Assembly (NCBI RefSeq): GCF_024519455.1
Contig: NZ_JALJRY010000008.1
Location: forward strand, 318,132 to 382,131
Length of the DNA: 64,000 bases
From: Streptomyces sp. STR69
GTDB taxonomy: Bacteria > Actinomycetota > Actinomycetes > Streptomycetales > Streptomycetaceae
Direction of reading: 5' to 3'
Shown here: positions 24,785 to 34,603 of the stretch, piece by piece
Layout of the letters: every line of letters begins with the position of its first letter
Position numbering within the stretch: the stretch's first letter is position 1
Made by a program: the position numbers and the translations under genes
The notes under the pieces: model-generated
What the model was told of the DNA's origin: nothing
What the model saw: the letters and a program-made list of their open reading frames with translations, nothing else
Databases searched by the model: none

Positions 24785-26389
24785 ATGAACGAGGGGGAAC
24801 CCGACAGACGAGTCGTCGACGGCCGCTTCGAGCTGGAGTCACGGCTCGGCGGCGGTGGCATGGGCACGGTGTGGCGCGCCCAGGATCTGCTGCTGCACCG
24901 CTATGTCGCGGTCAAGGAGGTCCGGCCGCCGGACATCGACCTCGCCGAGTACGACCCCGACGCGGCGGAGATGCTGCGCCAGCGGGTCCTGCGCGAGGCG
25001 CGCGCCCTGGCCAGGGTCGAGCACCCGAACGTGGTGACCATCCATCACATCGTCGACGGCGGACCGGGCACCTACCCCTGGCTCGTCATGGAACTCGTCC
25101 AAGGCGGCTCGCTCGCCGACCGGTTGGCCCGCGGGCCGATGGCACCCGCGGAGGCCGCACAGCTCGGCCGCGGAGTGCTCGACGCCCTGAACGCGGCGCA
25201 CGAAGCCGGTGTCCAGCACCGCGACGTGAAACCCGCCAACGTCCTGCTGCGCACTGACGGCCGCCCCGTCCTCACCGACTTCGGCATCGCCGCGATCCGC
25301 GACGCCACCGCCCTCACCGCCACCGGCTCGATCATCGGCACGCCCGACTACATGGCCCCGGAGCGGGTCTCCGGCCAGAGCGGCGGTCCCGCCGCCGACC
25401 TGTGGTCGCTGGCGATGATGCTGTACGTCGCCGTCGAGGGCTACCACCCGCTCCAGCGCGGTACGACCCTGGCCACGCTGGCCGCCGTACTCCAGGAGGA
25501 CGTCCCGCCACCGGTACGGGCCGGATCGCTGACGCCGGTGCTGTCGTGTGTGCTGGTGCGTGATCCCGAGGCACGGCCGGACGCGGGGACGGTGGGGCGG
25601 ATGCTGGCCACCGCGGCGGCCGGGCCCGAGGACAGTCGCCCGGAGACCACTTCGTACCGGCTCGCGCCCCCGGCGCCTCCGTCGCTGCCGCCGACCAGTG
25701 GCATGCAGACGACAAGTCGGCGGCGGCGTCCGGAGAAGCGGTCGCGAGGGGTCGCGGTCGCGTCCAGCGTCATAGGGGTACTGCTGATCGGTACGCTCGC
25801 GTGGAAGGTGCTGCCAGGGGGGAACGAGGACAAGGGCTCGACTGCGTCGCCGGGCGCCGGCGGGCATACACAGCAGCAGACCACGCCCACCGTTTCGGCG
25901 AGCGAGAGCAATGCCGCGGTGAAGACCCAGGACATGCTGACTCCGTCCGGGATCCGGACCGCGATCAAGGCCTTCAAGGAGAAGACGGGCAGCGACCGCT
26001 TCTCCGACTTCTCCGTCTACCCGGGATACGTCATCGCGGATGTGATGGTGAAAGGCAGCAATACCAAGTACGTCAGCTACACCTACCGCTCCGGTACCGG
26101 TTTCGACGAGGGGTTCGACACCAAGGGCACGGTGATAGACGGAGACCAGCCGGTGAAGCTGGACGACTTCAACTGGGACGCCGTTCCTGCGTTGCTGAAG
26201 CGCGCGAACAAGGACCTGAAGGTCGAGAAACCGACGAGCCGTTACCTGCTGATCCGGGTGCCGAGCACCAACGGCGGCGACACCCCGGCGGGCATGTCGA
26301 TCTACCTGAGCGACGACTACGGCTCCGGCGGCTTCCTGCAAGCCGACACCCAGGGCACCGTTACCAGGGTGGAGCCGGCCGACGGGTAG
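24785..26389 (+). CDS. Transmembrane Ser/Thr protein kinase (PknB family)
   Basis: 534 residues. Kinase domain 14-~275: glycine loop LGGGGMGTVW, K44, HRDVKPAN with catalytic D147, DFG at 165-167, GTPDYMAPE activation segment. A Pro-rich linker and basic patch SRRRRPEKRSR lead to one membrane helix at about 322-341. Residues 342-534 are extracytoplasmic: a Ser/Thr/Gly linker, then a ~140-residue domain (from LTPSGIRTAIKAFKEKTGSDRF) that I do not recognise; it is not a PASTA array. It would phosphorylate cytoplasmic proteins in response to an outside signal. ATG has no clear ribosome site. The next gene follows within 10 bp. Confidence 0.92.
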   Translation: MNEGEPDRRVVDGRFELESRLGGGGMGTVWRAQDLLLHRYVAVKEVRPPDIDLAEYDPDAAEMLRQRVLREARALARVEHPNVVTIHHIVDGGPGTYPWLVMELVQGGSLADRLARGPMAPAEAAQLGRGVLDALNAAHEAGVQHRDVKPANVLLRTDGRPVLTDFGIAAIRDATALTATGSIIGTPDYMAPERVSGQSGGPAADLWSLAMMLYVAVEGYHPLQRGTTLATLAAVLQEDVPPPVRAGSLTPVLSCVLVRDPEARPDAGTVGRMLATAAAGPEDSRPETTSYRLAPPAPPSLPPTSGMQTTSRRRRPEKRSRGVAVASSVIGVLLIGTLAWKVLPGGNEDKGSTASPGAGGHTQQQTTPTVSASESNAAVKTQDMLTPSGIRTAIKAFKEKTGSDRFSDFSVYPGYVIADVMVKGSNTKYVSYTYRSGTGFDEGFDTKGTVIDGDQPVKLDDFNWDAVPALLKRANKDLKVEKPTSRYLLIRVPSTNGGDTPAGMSIYLSDDYGSGGFLQADTQGTVTRVEPADG

Positions 26390-26398
26390 GTTCAGCGC

Positions 26399-26851
26399 GT
26401 GCCCACCCTCCTGATCGTCCATCACACCCCATCGCCCAACTGCCAGGCGATGTTCGAGGCTGTCCTCGCCGGGGCGACAACCCCGGAGATCGAGGACGTA
26501 CGCGTCGTACGCCGTGCCGCCCTCTCCGCGACCGTGTCGGACGTGCTGGCCGCCGACGGAGTTCTGCTGGGTACGCCCGCGAACCTCGGCTACATGTCGG
26601 GCGCCCTCAAGCACTTCTTCGACCAGATCTACTACCCGTGCCTGGACGAGACCCGGGGCCGGCCCTTCGGGTACTACGTGCACGGCGGGAACGACGTGAC
26701 GGGAGCCGTGCGCGGTATCGAGTCGATCACGACCGGGCTGGGCTGGCGGCGCGCGGCGGACCCGGTGACGCTGACCGGCGAGCCGGAGAAGGCCGGTGTC
26801 GAAGCCTGCTGGGAACTCGGGGCGACGGTCGCCGCCGGACTGACGGCCTGA
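26399..26851 (+). CDS. Flavodoxin-like / NAD(P)H-dependent FMN reductase family protein
   Basis: 150 residues with a flavodoxin fold: strand 1 LLIVHHTPSPNCQAMFEAV (the phosphate loop, HTPSPN), LLGTPANLGYMSGALKHFFDQIY (the typical flavin-isoalloxazine loop of the FMN-reductase family) and YYVHGGNDVTGAVRGIES. GTG start 9 bp after the kinase stop, so probably co-transcribed; a functional link to the kinase is not evident. Its stop codon lies in the first unit of a 13-bp tandem repeat. Confidence 0.82.
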   Translation: MPTLLIVHHTPSPNCQAMFEAVLAGATTPEIEDVRVVRRAALSATVSDVLAADGVLLGTPANLGYMSGALKHFFDQIYYPCLDETRGRPFGYYVHGGNDVTGAVRGIESITTGLGWRRAADPVTLTGEPEKAGVEACWELGATVAAGLTA

Positions 26852-26894
26852 GCGGACGGCCTGAGCGGACGGCCTGAGCGGACGGCCTGAGCGG
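26843..26894. repeat. Four perfect tandem copies of a 13-bp unit
   Basis: ACGGCCTGAGCGG repeated four times without mismatch. The first unit contains the flavodoxin-like gene's own TGA. Because 13 is not a multiple of three, the later units place TGA in the other frames too. It looks like a recent slippage expansion (a candidate variable-number repeat) over a stop codon. Confidence 0.9.
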
Positions 26895-26990
26895 GACGCC
26901 GCCACCCGTTCGGACGCCGAAGAGTGTCGTCACCCCCCGGAGCACCCTCAGCGTGGAGGGACATGCCCCTCCGAGTGACAGGAGTTCTTC

Positions 26991-27221
26991 ATGAGGAAGC
27001 GTCTGACGGCCGCGGTGGGTCTGGCGGGTGTGGCGTTGCTGCTGTGCGCGGGTACGGCGAGCGCGGACCCCGACCCCGTCGGTGTCGCCGTCGACAGCCC
27101 GGGCGTGCTCTCCGGAAACGTCGTCCAGATCCCCATCGACCTGGACCTCAACGTGTGCGGCAACTCGATCAACGTGATCGGTCTGCTGAACCCGGCATCG
27201 GGCAACCACTGCTCGGGCTGA
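26991..27221 (+). CDS. Short chaplin
   Basis: 76 residues: signal peptide to about residue 25 (LLLCAGTASA|DPDP), then a ~50-residue mature protein with one chaplin domain ending CGNSINVIGLLNPASGNHC. C56 and C74 are the conserved disulfide pair of short chaplins (ChpD/F/G/H type). No sortase signal, so it is not a long chaplin. Chaplins are secreted, assemble into amyloid-like rodlets and coat aerial hyphae and spores. GGAG lies six bases before the ATG. An inverted repeat GGAGGG/CCCCTCC (26955-26972) is in the leader. Confidence 0.93.
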   Translation: MRKRLTAAVGLAGVALLLCAGTASADPDPVGVAVDSPGVLSGNVVQIPIDLDLNVCGNSINVIGLLNPASGNHCSG

Positions 27222-27234
27222 GCGGCCGTACCGT

Positions 27235-27269
27235 GAACGAGCCGTGGGCCGCGTGCCCACGGCTCGTTC
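27235..27269 (+). terminator. Terminator after the chaplin gene
   Basis: Perfect 15-bp stem, GAACGAGCCGTGGGC against its complement, with a 5-nt loop (27250-27254). It starts 13 bp after the chaplin stop and, being symmetric, could also end the convergent transcript from 27974. Confidence 0.85.
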
Positions 27270-27290
27270 CGTGTGCAAGGGAGACGACGG

Positions 27291-27974
27291 TCAGGGCACG
27301 TCGGTCAGCCGGTGCAGGGGAGTGCCGTGGGCCCAGCGCCGTAGCCTTGTGCCGTCGATGAGCTGGACGCCGCCCTGACGGCGCGCCCACCGCACATCAC
27401 GTCCGCTGAAGGTCCCCCGGTGGACGACGAGCCGGAGATGCGGCCCTGAGCCGGCCGTGCGTCCCGAGCGCGTCGGCGTCTCCTCGTCGGGCAGCGGTTC
27501 GGCGACCGGCCTGAAGGCCACCTCCAGACGCCGACCGCGCCGGTCGCGGGCCCGGACCCGCGGCTGACCCAGCGCGTCGGGCCGGGCGAGCGCCCGCCAG
27601 CCGTCGCGGCGCAGCATCCGGGACACGGCCAGTGCGAGCCCCTCCACATCCAGGTCGGCGATCTCCTCGGGCGTGTAGAAACCCAGACGGCGACGGGCCA
27701 GCGGCCGGTGGTGCACGACCGTGGCCACGGCGATCACGCCGAGCAGCGCCAGGCCGCCGACGAGCGCGCCGGTGCCGAGGGTGCGGTACGCCACGGCGAG
27801 GCCGGCCACGATCCCGCACACGACGACGGCCACGGCCACGAGCGCGGGCAACACCTCGTGCAGCCCGGGGCCGTAGCGTCCCTGGGCGCGCAGCGCACGG
27901 ATCGTCTCGCGCCGCCGCGAACGGCGCGACGCGCGCTTCTCCTGCCTCCACAACCTCTGCGTCAACAGGGCCAA
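27291..27974 (-). CDS. Membrane protein with a degenerate Mrr/restriction-endonuclease-like domain
   Basis: 227 residues. A basic N-terminus (RRSRRRETIRALR) is followed by two membrane helices (about 40-63 and 68-86), then a soluble domain that follows the Mrr-type layout: LDVEGLALAVSRMLRRDGW helix, a strand pair, VVHRGTFSGRDVRWARRQGGVQLIDGTRLRRW. The catalytic D...QxK of active Mrr nucleases is not present (EVAFRP where QCK is expected), so nuclease activity is doubtful. Start uncertain: TTG 27974 or TTG 27965, the latter better spaced from GGGGAG. Confidence 0.65.
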   Translation of the reverse strand: MALLTQRLWRQEKRASRRSRRRETIRALRAQGRYGPGLHEVLPALVAVAVVVCGIVAGLAVAYRTLGTGALVGGLALLGVIAVATVVHHRPLARRRLGFYTPEEIADLDVEGLALAVSRMLRRDGWRALARPDALGQPRVRARDRRGRRLEVAFRPVAEPLPDEETPTRSGRTAGSGPHLRLVVHRGTFSGRDVRWARRQGGVQLIDGTRLRRWAHGTPLHRLTDVP

Positions 27975-28228
27975 CTCCCCCCACCCCCAAGCGCGTTGGT
28001 GCTTGCCGTAGAGATACCCGGCGGAGACGGTCCATGTGCGTGGCGCCGGGAACCGGCCACCGAACCGGCCGAACCATTTCGGCGCGACTTGCCCCTGGGG
28101 GCAGCGAACTCCTCCCTCCCGACCTCTGGCCCCCGGGACTTACCGCCCGGTATACAAGGCCAGTTGGACGAGAGACGACCACGTCGGGGTGTCCTGTCGC
28201 GCCGTCTCCTACCTGGGGGAGGAACTCC

Positions 28229-29149
28229 ATGAACCGTGAGACGCATCCGGCCGCGTCGGCGCACCACCGCGGCAGGGCTGTTGCGGTCGCGGCGGCGGTC
28301 AGCGGCTGTGCCCTCGTCGTCGCGTCGGCCGCACCGGCGACGGCACACGACGCGGGCCACGGCCACGACCGCACCACGCAGTACGTGGCGCTCGGGGACT
28401 CCTACACGTCGGGCCCGTACATACCGACCCAGGTGGACGCCAACTGCGCCCGCTCCGACCACAATTACCCCTCGGTGGTGACGGCGGACCAAAGAGGGAC
28501 CGTCCTCAAGGACGTGAGCTGCAGCGGGGCGACGACCGCGGAGATGTGGCAGGCGCAGGGCACCAACCCGCCCCAACTGGACGCCGTACAACGGAACACG
28601 GACCTGGTGACCGTCCAGATCGGCGGCAACGACATCGGGTTCAGCACCATCATCGGCACCTGCGTCAAGCTCAGCGCCACGGACCTGGCGGGCAACCCGT
28701 GTCAGCGCTACTACAACTCTTCGGGCGCCGACCAGTTGGCGCTCGCCGTCCTCAACACCGCGCCCAAGGTGGCCAAGGTGCTGCGCGCGGTCCACAAGCA
28801 GGCACCGCACGCGCGCGTGCTCGTCGTCGGCTACCCGGACCTCCTGCCCGACGACGGCAGTGGCTGCTACCCCTCGGTGCCGTTCGCCGCCAAGGACTTC
28901 CCCTACCTCCGCGACACGGGCAAGCGCCTCAATCTGATGCTGCGTCTGGTGGCCGCGCTCAACGGCGCGGAGTACGTCGACACCTACGGCCCGACCGTCG
29001 GCCACGACATGTGCAAGGCGCCCGCGGACCGCTGGATAGAGCCGCTGCAGCCGGCCTCCCCGGCGGCTCCGGCGCACCCCAACGCCAAGGGCGAGGCGGC
29101 CATGGCGGGCGCGGTCCTGAAGCAACTGGACAGGCACCACCGGTACTGA
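28229..29149 (+). CDS. Secreted SGNH/GDSL hydrolase (lipase/esterase)
   Basis: 306 residues. Signal peptide to about residue 39 (ASAAPATA|HDAG). Block I GDSYTSG with nucleophile S58, block III GGNDIGF, block V HPNAKG with the catalytic His; six cysteines suggest three disulfides, as in Streptomyces secreted lipases of this family. GGGGGAGG lies just before the ATG; the long upstream open frame lacks a ribosome site and is not coding. It would hydrolyse extracellular lipid or acyl esters. The 254-bp gap before it contains a divergent promoter region but no recognisable operator. Confidence 0.92.
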   Translation: MNRETHPAASAHHRGRAVAVAAAVSGCALVVASAAPATAHDAGHGHDRTTQYVALGDSYTSGPYIPTQVDANCARSDHNYPSVVTADQRGTVLKDVSCSGATTAEMWQAQGTNPPQLDAVQRNTDLVTVQIGGNDIGFSTIIGTCVKLSATDLAGNPCQRYYNSSGADQLALAVLNTAPKVAKVLRAVHKQAPHARVLVVGYPDLLPDDGSGCYPSVPFAAKDFPYLRDTGKRLNLMLRLVAALNGAEYVDTYGPTVGHDMCKAPADRWIEPLQPASPAAPAHPNAKGEAAMAGAVLKQLDRHHRY

Positions 29150-29278
29150 GCCACCGGTACAGGCGGACAGCGGCGGCCCGGGTTTTCCACAGGCGGAGGT
29201 GGTGTACTCGCGAAATCCGGCCCTGACGAGCAAAGATGGGGCCGTACGCGAAGTCGGTCGATGCGGAGGAGCGGGCAG

Positions 29279-30919
<1,641 letters not shown>

Positions 30920-31022
30920 CCGTACGGTCGGCCGTGGTGCTGCCCGTGGCCGGAATGAACGGTGGGGCGGCCGGTGTTGGGCCGACACGTGAGTCATGAC
31001 GCCAGGTGGAGTTGAACCCCGT

Positions 31023-32906
31023 ATGTCCCTCGAAGCCACCGACTACACGGGGCAGACGTCGTGCGGCGACGAAGCCCGCACCCCGCTGCGCGATTTCCTG
31101 CGGACCGAGACCGGAAGCGCCGCCGTCCTGGTGGCGGCGGCGCTGGTCGCGCTCGTCTGGGCCAATGTCACACCGTCGGCGTACGACTCGTTCTGGCAGA
31201 CCCACCTCTCCGTCCGGCTCGGCTCGCACGGGGTCTCCCTCGATCTGCGCGAGTGGGTCAACAGCGGGCTGATGACGCTGTTCTTCCTCGTCGTCGGTCT
31301 GGAGGCGCGCCGCGAGTTCGACATGGGCGAGCTCCGGGAACGCAAGCGACTGGCGCTGCCGCTCGTCGCGGGCCTGAGCGGCATGCTCGTGCCGATCGGC
31401 ATCTACCTGGCGATCAACGCCGGCCACGGAACGGCGGACGGCTGGGGCGCGGCGATGTCCACCGACACGGCGTTCGCGCTCGGCATGCTGGCCGTCGTGG
31501 GCCGGGGCATGCCGCCCGGGCTGCGTGTCTTCCTCCTCACGATCACCGTCGTCGACGACTTCCTGGCGCTAATCGTGATCGCCGTCTTCTACAGCGACCA
31601 CATCGCCGTACCGGCGCTCCTGGTAGCCGTGGGCACCTTCGCCGTGGTCCTGCTGCTGCGGCGGTTCAGGGTGCGCCGGGGCCCGGTGTACGCGCTGCTC
31701 GGGATCGTCGCCTGGGTCGCGCTGCTCGAATCGGGCGTGGACCCCGTCGTCATCGGGCTCGCCATGGGGCTGATCACCTTCGCCTACCCGGCGGGACGCG
31801 ACGACCTGGAGCGCGCCACCGGACTGTTCCGGCTCTTCCGCGAGCAGCCCACCCCCGAACTGGAACGTGACGTACGGGCCGGTATCGCCGCCTCCATCTC
31901 CCCGAACGACCGTCTCCAGCGCATCTACCACCCTTGGGCGAGCTACGTCGTGGTCCCGCTGTTCGCGCTGGCCAACGCCGGACTGCAGATCAGCGGGGAG
32001 CAGTTGGAGAGAGCCTTCACCTCGCCCGTCGGGCTGGGCATTCTCATCGGGTACGTCCTCGGAAAGCCGCTCGGCATCGTCTCGTCTACGGCGCTGACCA
32101 GTGTCCTGTCCCGGGGCCGGGTCCGGCCGCCGGTCGGCTGGGGCGCCGTGACCGCGGGCGGCACCCTGGCGGGCGTCGGCTTCACCGTCTCCCTGCTGAT
32201 CGCGACGCTCGCCTTCGACGGGACCACCCTGGAGGACGCGAAGACGGGCATCCTCAGCGCCGTCGTCGGCTCGTTCCTGGTCTCCCGGCTGGTCACCGGG
32301 GTGATCGGACTGCTGCCTCCGCAGATCAGGCCCCGGGTGCTGTTCGGCAGGGCGGAGACCATCGTCGACCTGTCCGTCCCCGTCGACCCCGACCGCGACC
32401 ACCTGCGCGGCCCGCGGCACGCTCCGGTGACGGTCGTGGAGTACGGCGACTACGAGTGCCCGTACTGCGGCCAGGCCGAGCCGGTCGTGCGTGAACTGCT
32501 CGGCGACTTCGGGGACGAGGTGCGGTACGTGTGGCGGCACCTCCCGCTCACCGACGTCCACCTGCACGCCCAGCTCGCCGCCGAGGCGGCGGAGGCCGCC
32601 GCACTGCAGGGCGGCTACTGGGACATGCACGACCTGCTCCTCAGCCACCAGGGCGCTTTGCGCCTCAAGGACCTGCGGGGCTATGCCGAACAGATCGGCC
32701 TCGACACCGCCCGCTTCGAACGGGACATGCGGGCCCATGCCGGGGCGGGCCATGTCGCCGAGGACGTGGAGTCGGCCGACCTCAGCGGGGTGGCGGGCAC
32801 GCCCACCTTCTTCGTGAACGGCCGCCGGCACTACGGCGCCTACGACATCGAGGGCCTCTCCCAGGCCGTACGGGCGGCTCGGGAGCGGGCCGCGGTACGG
32901 GTCTAG
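31023..32906 (+). CDS. nhaA: NhaA Na+/H+ antiporter fused to a DsbA-like thioredoxin domain
   Basis: 627 residues. Residues ~20-435 are a full NhaA antiporter: MSTDTAFALG with D148, the ion-binding pair D178-D179 in VVDDFLAL and K348 in GYVLGKPLG. Residues ~450-627 are a DsbA/DSBA-like thioredoxin fold with active site CPYC (479-482) and a GVAGTPTFFV cis-Pro loop. The antiporter exchanges Na+ for protons; the redox domain may act as a regulator or a separate oxidoreductase. This fusion is known in actinobacteria. An earlier ATG at 30996 is possible. Confidence 0.9.
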   Translation: MSLEATDYTGQTSCGDEARTPLRDFLRTETGSAAVLVAAALVALVWANVTPSAYDSFWQTHLSVRLGSHGVSLDLREWVNSGLMTLFFLVVGLEARREFDMGELRERKRLALPLVAGLSGMLVPIGIYLAINAGHGTADGWGAAMSTDTAFALGMLAVVGRGMPPGLRVFLLTITVVDDFLALIVIAVFYSDHIAVPALLVAVGTFAVVLLLRRFRVRRGPVYALLGIVAWVALLESGVDPVVIGLAMGLITFAYPAGRDDLERATGLFRLFREQPTPELERDVRAGIAASISPNDRLQRIYHPWASYVVVPLFALANAGLQISGEQLERAFTSPVGLGILIGYVLGKPLGIVSSTALTSVLSRGRVRPPVGWGAVTAGGTLAGVGFTVSLLIATLAFDGTTLEDAKTGILSAVVGSFLVSRLVTGVIGLLPPQIRPRVLFGRAETIVDLSVPVDPDRDHLRGPRHAPVTVVEYGDYECPYCGQAEPVVRELLGDFGDEVRYVWRHLPLTDVHLHAQLAAEAAEAAALQGGYWDMHDLLLSHQGALRLKDLRGYAEQIGLDTARFERDMRAHAGAGHVAEDVESADLSGVAGTPTFFVNGRRHYGAYDIEGLSQAVRAARERAAVRV

Positions 32907-32943
32907 GCGGCGGGAATGCGCCGAGGGGTGGCGGTGTTGGAAC

Positions 32944-32960
32944 GCATGTAGCTGACATGC
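32944..32960. promoter_or_regulatory. Palindrome GCATGT-N5-ACATGC before the zinc-free ribosomal genes
   Basis: Perfect 6-bp arms with a 5-nt centre, 42 bp upstream of the L33 start. No match to the usual Zur box (TGAAAATGATTTTCA-like) is visible in the 95-bp gap, so this is the only obvious operator candidate. Confidence 0.35.
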
Positions 32961-33001
32961 TCGGGACAAGATCCCCGGGATGTGGGCGGAAGGAGGTCCT
33001 C

Positions 33002-33166
33002 ATGGCACGCACCACGAACCGTCCCGTCGTCACCCTGAAGTCGACGGCCGGGACCGGCGTCACCTACGTGACGCGCAAGAACCGTCGCAACGACCCCGAC
33101 CGGCTGGTCCTGCGCAAGTACGACCCGGTCGCCGGCGAGCACGTCGAATTCCGCGAACAGCGTTGA
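33002..33166 (+). CDS. rpmG: 50S ribosomal protein L33, zinc-independent form
   Basis: 54 residues, MARTTNRPVVTLKSTAGTG... ending EHVEFREQR. It has the L33 core (YVTRKNRRNDPDRLVLRKYDP) but no cysteine pairs, so it is the C-minus paralogue used when zinc is scarce. A near-perfect GGAAGGAGG precedes the ATG. First of three co-directional C-minus ribosomal genes. Confidence 0.95.
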   Translation: MARTTNRPVVTLKSTAGTGVTYVTRKNRRNDPDRLVLRKYDPVAGEHVEFREQR

Positions 33167-33216
33167 ACCCCGCAGAGCGGCCGTCCCTCCGGGGACGGCC
33201 TGAGGAAGGAAACACC

Positions 33217-33465
33217 ATGAGGTCTGGCATCCACCCCGTGTCCCGCCCGGTCGTCTTCCGCGACCGCGCCGCGGACACCGCGTTCCTCACCACCTCGACC
33301 GCGCCCTCCGCGCGCACGATCGAGTGGGCGGACGGGAACACCTATCCGCTGATCGACGTCGAGATCTCGTCGGCCAGCCACCCCTTCTACACCGGCAACA
33401 CACGGGTCGTGGACACCGCCGGCCGTGTGGAGCGCTTCGAGCGCCGCTACGGGAGGCAGTCATGA
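33217..33465 (+). CDS. rpmE2: 50S ribosomal protein L31, type B (zinc-independent)
   Basis: 82 residues, type B L31: MRSGIHPVSRPVVFRD, SSASHPFYTGNTRVVDTAGRVERFERRYG. The CxxC of zinc-binding L31 is absent. GAGGAAGGA precedes the ATG, 50 bp after L33; its stop overlaps the L36 start (ATGA). In streptomycetes such paralogues are derepressed by Zur during zinc limitation. Confidence 0.95.
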   Translation: MRSGIHPVSRPVVFRDRAADTAFLTTSTAPSARTIEWADGNTYPLIDVEISSASHPFYTGNTRVVDTAGRVERFERRYGRQS

Positions 33466-33584
33466 AGGTCCGCAATTCCCTGCGCTCGCTGAAGGCCAAG
33501 CCCGGCGCACAGGTGGTCCGCCGTCGCGGTGTGACGTTCGTCATCAACAAGAAGGATCCGCGCTTCAAGGCCCGTCAAGGCTGA
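33462..33584 (+). CDS. rpmJ: 50S ribosomal protein L36, zinc-independent form
   Basis: 40 residues, MKVRNSLRSLKAKPGAQVVR, then GVTFVINKKDPRFKARQG. The four zinc ligands of C-plus L36 are replaced. The ATG overlaps the L31 stop, giving translational coupling. Completes the L33-L31-L36 zinc-sparing set. Confidence 0.95.
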   Translation: MKVRNSLRSLKAKPGAQVVRRRGVTFVINKKDPRFKARQG

Positions 33585-33603
33585 TCCAGCGCGTACGACC
33601 GGT

Positions 33604-33636
33604 CGGCCCGGCCCCGCTACGGCGGTGGCCGGGCCG
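33604..33636 (+). terminator. Terminator after the ribosomal protein trio
   Basis: Perfect 10-bp stem CGGCCCGGCC / GGCCGGGCCG with a 13-nt loop, 19 bp after the L36 stop, followed by TTGTCGT. Confidence 0.8.
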
Positions 33637-33724
33637 TTGTCGTGCCGTCCCCGTTCGCACGCTCCGGGAGGAGAGAAATCCGTTCTTTATGCTTATAGCG
33701 GTACCAACCCCATTGGAGTGGTCG

Positions 33725-34555
33725 ATGTCCCGGATGCGCCCCACGGACGACGGCGACGAGCTGCTGGCCCGGCTCGGGACGCTGACCGCCCAGGCACGCG
33801 AGCGGGCGGAGCTGCAGCGCTCCCTGCTGCAACTGGCCGTCGCCCTGCAACGCGGCATGCTGCCCGGGGACATGCCCGTCACCCCCCGGTTCCACCTGGC
33901 GGTCAAGTACTCGCCCGCCAACCACGGACTCAACGTGGGCGGCGACTGGTACGACGCCTTCACCATGCCCGACGGCCGCATAGGCCTGTCCATCGGCGAC
34001 GTCCAGGGCCACAACATCGAGGCCGCCGCGTTCATGGGCCAGGTCCGGGTCGGCCTGCGCGCCCTCGCCTCCGTCACCAGTGAGCCCGGCGAACTCCTCG
34101 CCCTGACCAACGACCTGCTCCTCTCCCTCGGCACCGAACTCTTCGCGACCTGCACCTTCGTAAGGCTCGACCCGGCCACCGGAGTGCTGGAGAGCGCGCG
34201 GGCCGGACACATACCCTCCGTCTGGGCCACCGCCGACGGCCGGTGCGGCATCGCCGACGACGAGGGCGGACCGCCACTGGGCATCGTCGCCGGACAGCGG
34301 TACCCGGTGACCGAGCACCGGCTCACCACCGGCGGGGTCTTCGTCCTGGTGACCGACGGCGTGGTGGAGGGCCCCTCGATGAGCGTCGACGAAGGACTCG
34401 ACCAGGTGATGCGCCTCGCGGGGATCGCCGCCGTGGCGGGCATGGACGCGGGCTCGCTCGCAGCCGCAGTGATCAAGGGAGCCGAGCGTGTGGGGCACGA
34501 GGACGACGCGGCCGTACTGGTCGTGGGACACGACGCGCCCGAGACCGGACCATAG
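33725..34555 (+). CDS. PP2C-type Ser/Thr phosphatase (SpoIIE domain), soluble
   Basis: 276 residues from the ATG at 33725, which has GGAG six bases upstream; an ATG 12 codons earlier (33689) has a poorly spaced site. A short helix (RERAELQRSLLQLAVALQRGMLP) precedes the SpoIIE phosphatase domain with metal-binding motifs GGDWYDAF, IGDVQGHN, SARAGHIPS, VTDGVVEG and GHEDDAAVL. No membrane segment or sensor domain is visible. Such proteins usually dephosphorylate anti-sigma antagonists in sigma-B-like partner-switching systems. Confidence 0.9.
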   Translation: MSRMRPTDDGDELLARLGTLTAQARERAELQRSLLQLAVALQRGMLPGDMPVTPRFHLAVKYSPANHGLNVGGDWYDAFTMPDGRIGLSIGDVQGHNIEAAAFMGQVRVGLRALASVTSEPGELLALTNDLLLSLGTELFATCTFVRLDPATGVLESARAGHIPSVWATADGRCGIADDEGGPPLGIVAGQRYPVTEHRLTTGGVFVLVTDGVVEGPSMSVDEGLDQVMRLAGIAAVAGMDAGSLAAAVIKGAERVGHEDDAAVLVVGHDAPETGP

Positions 34556-34603
34556 GTTCGCCCCGCGTCGCTCGCCTCGCCGACACGGCGGGGTCGGTGT
34601 CTG

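Noticed and set aside
26955..26972. Inverted repeat GGAGGG/CCCCTCC before the chaplin as a riboswitch
   Set aside because: Only a short simple stem; nothing else resembles a known riboswitch class, so it is only mentioned with the chaplin.
27632..28228. Upstream extension of the SGNH hydrolase frame
   Set aside because: Arg/Pro/Gly-rich with no homology, antisense to another gene; the ATG at 28229 has a strong ribosome site and begins a signal peptide.
32907..33001. Zur box before the ribosomal protein trio
   Set aside because: Looked for a TGAAAATGATTTTCA-like palindrome on both strands; none convincing was found.
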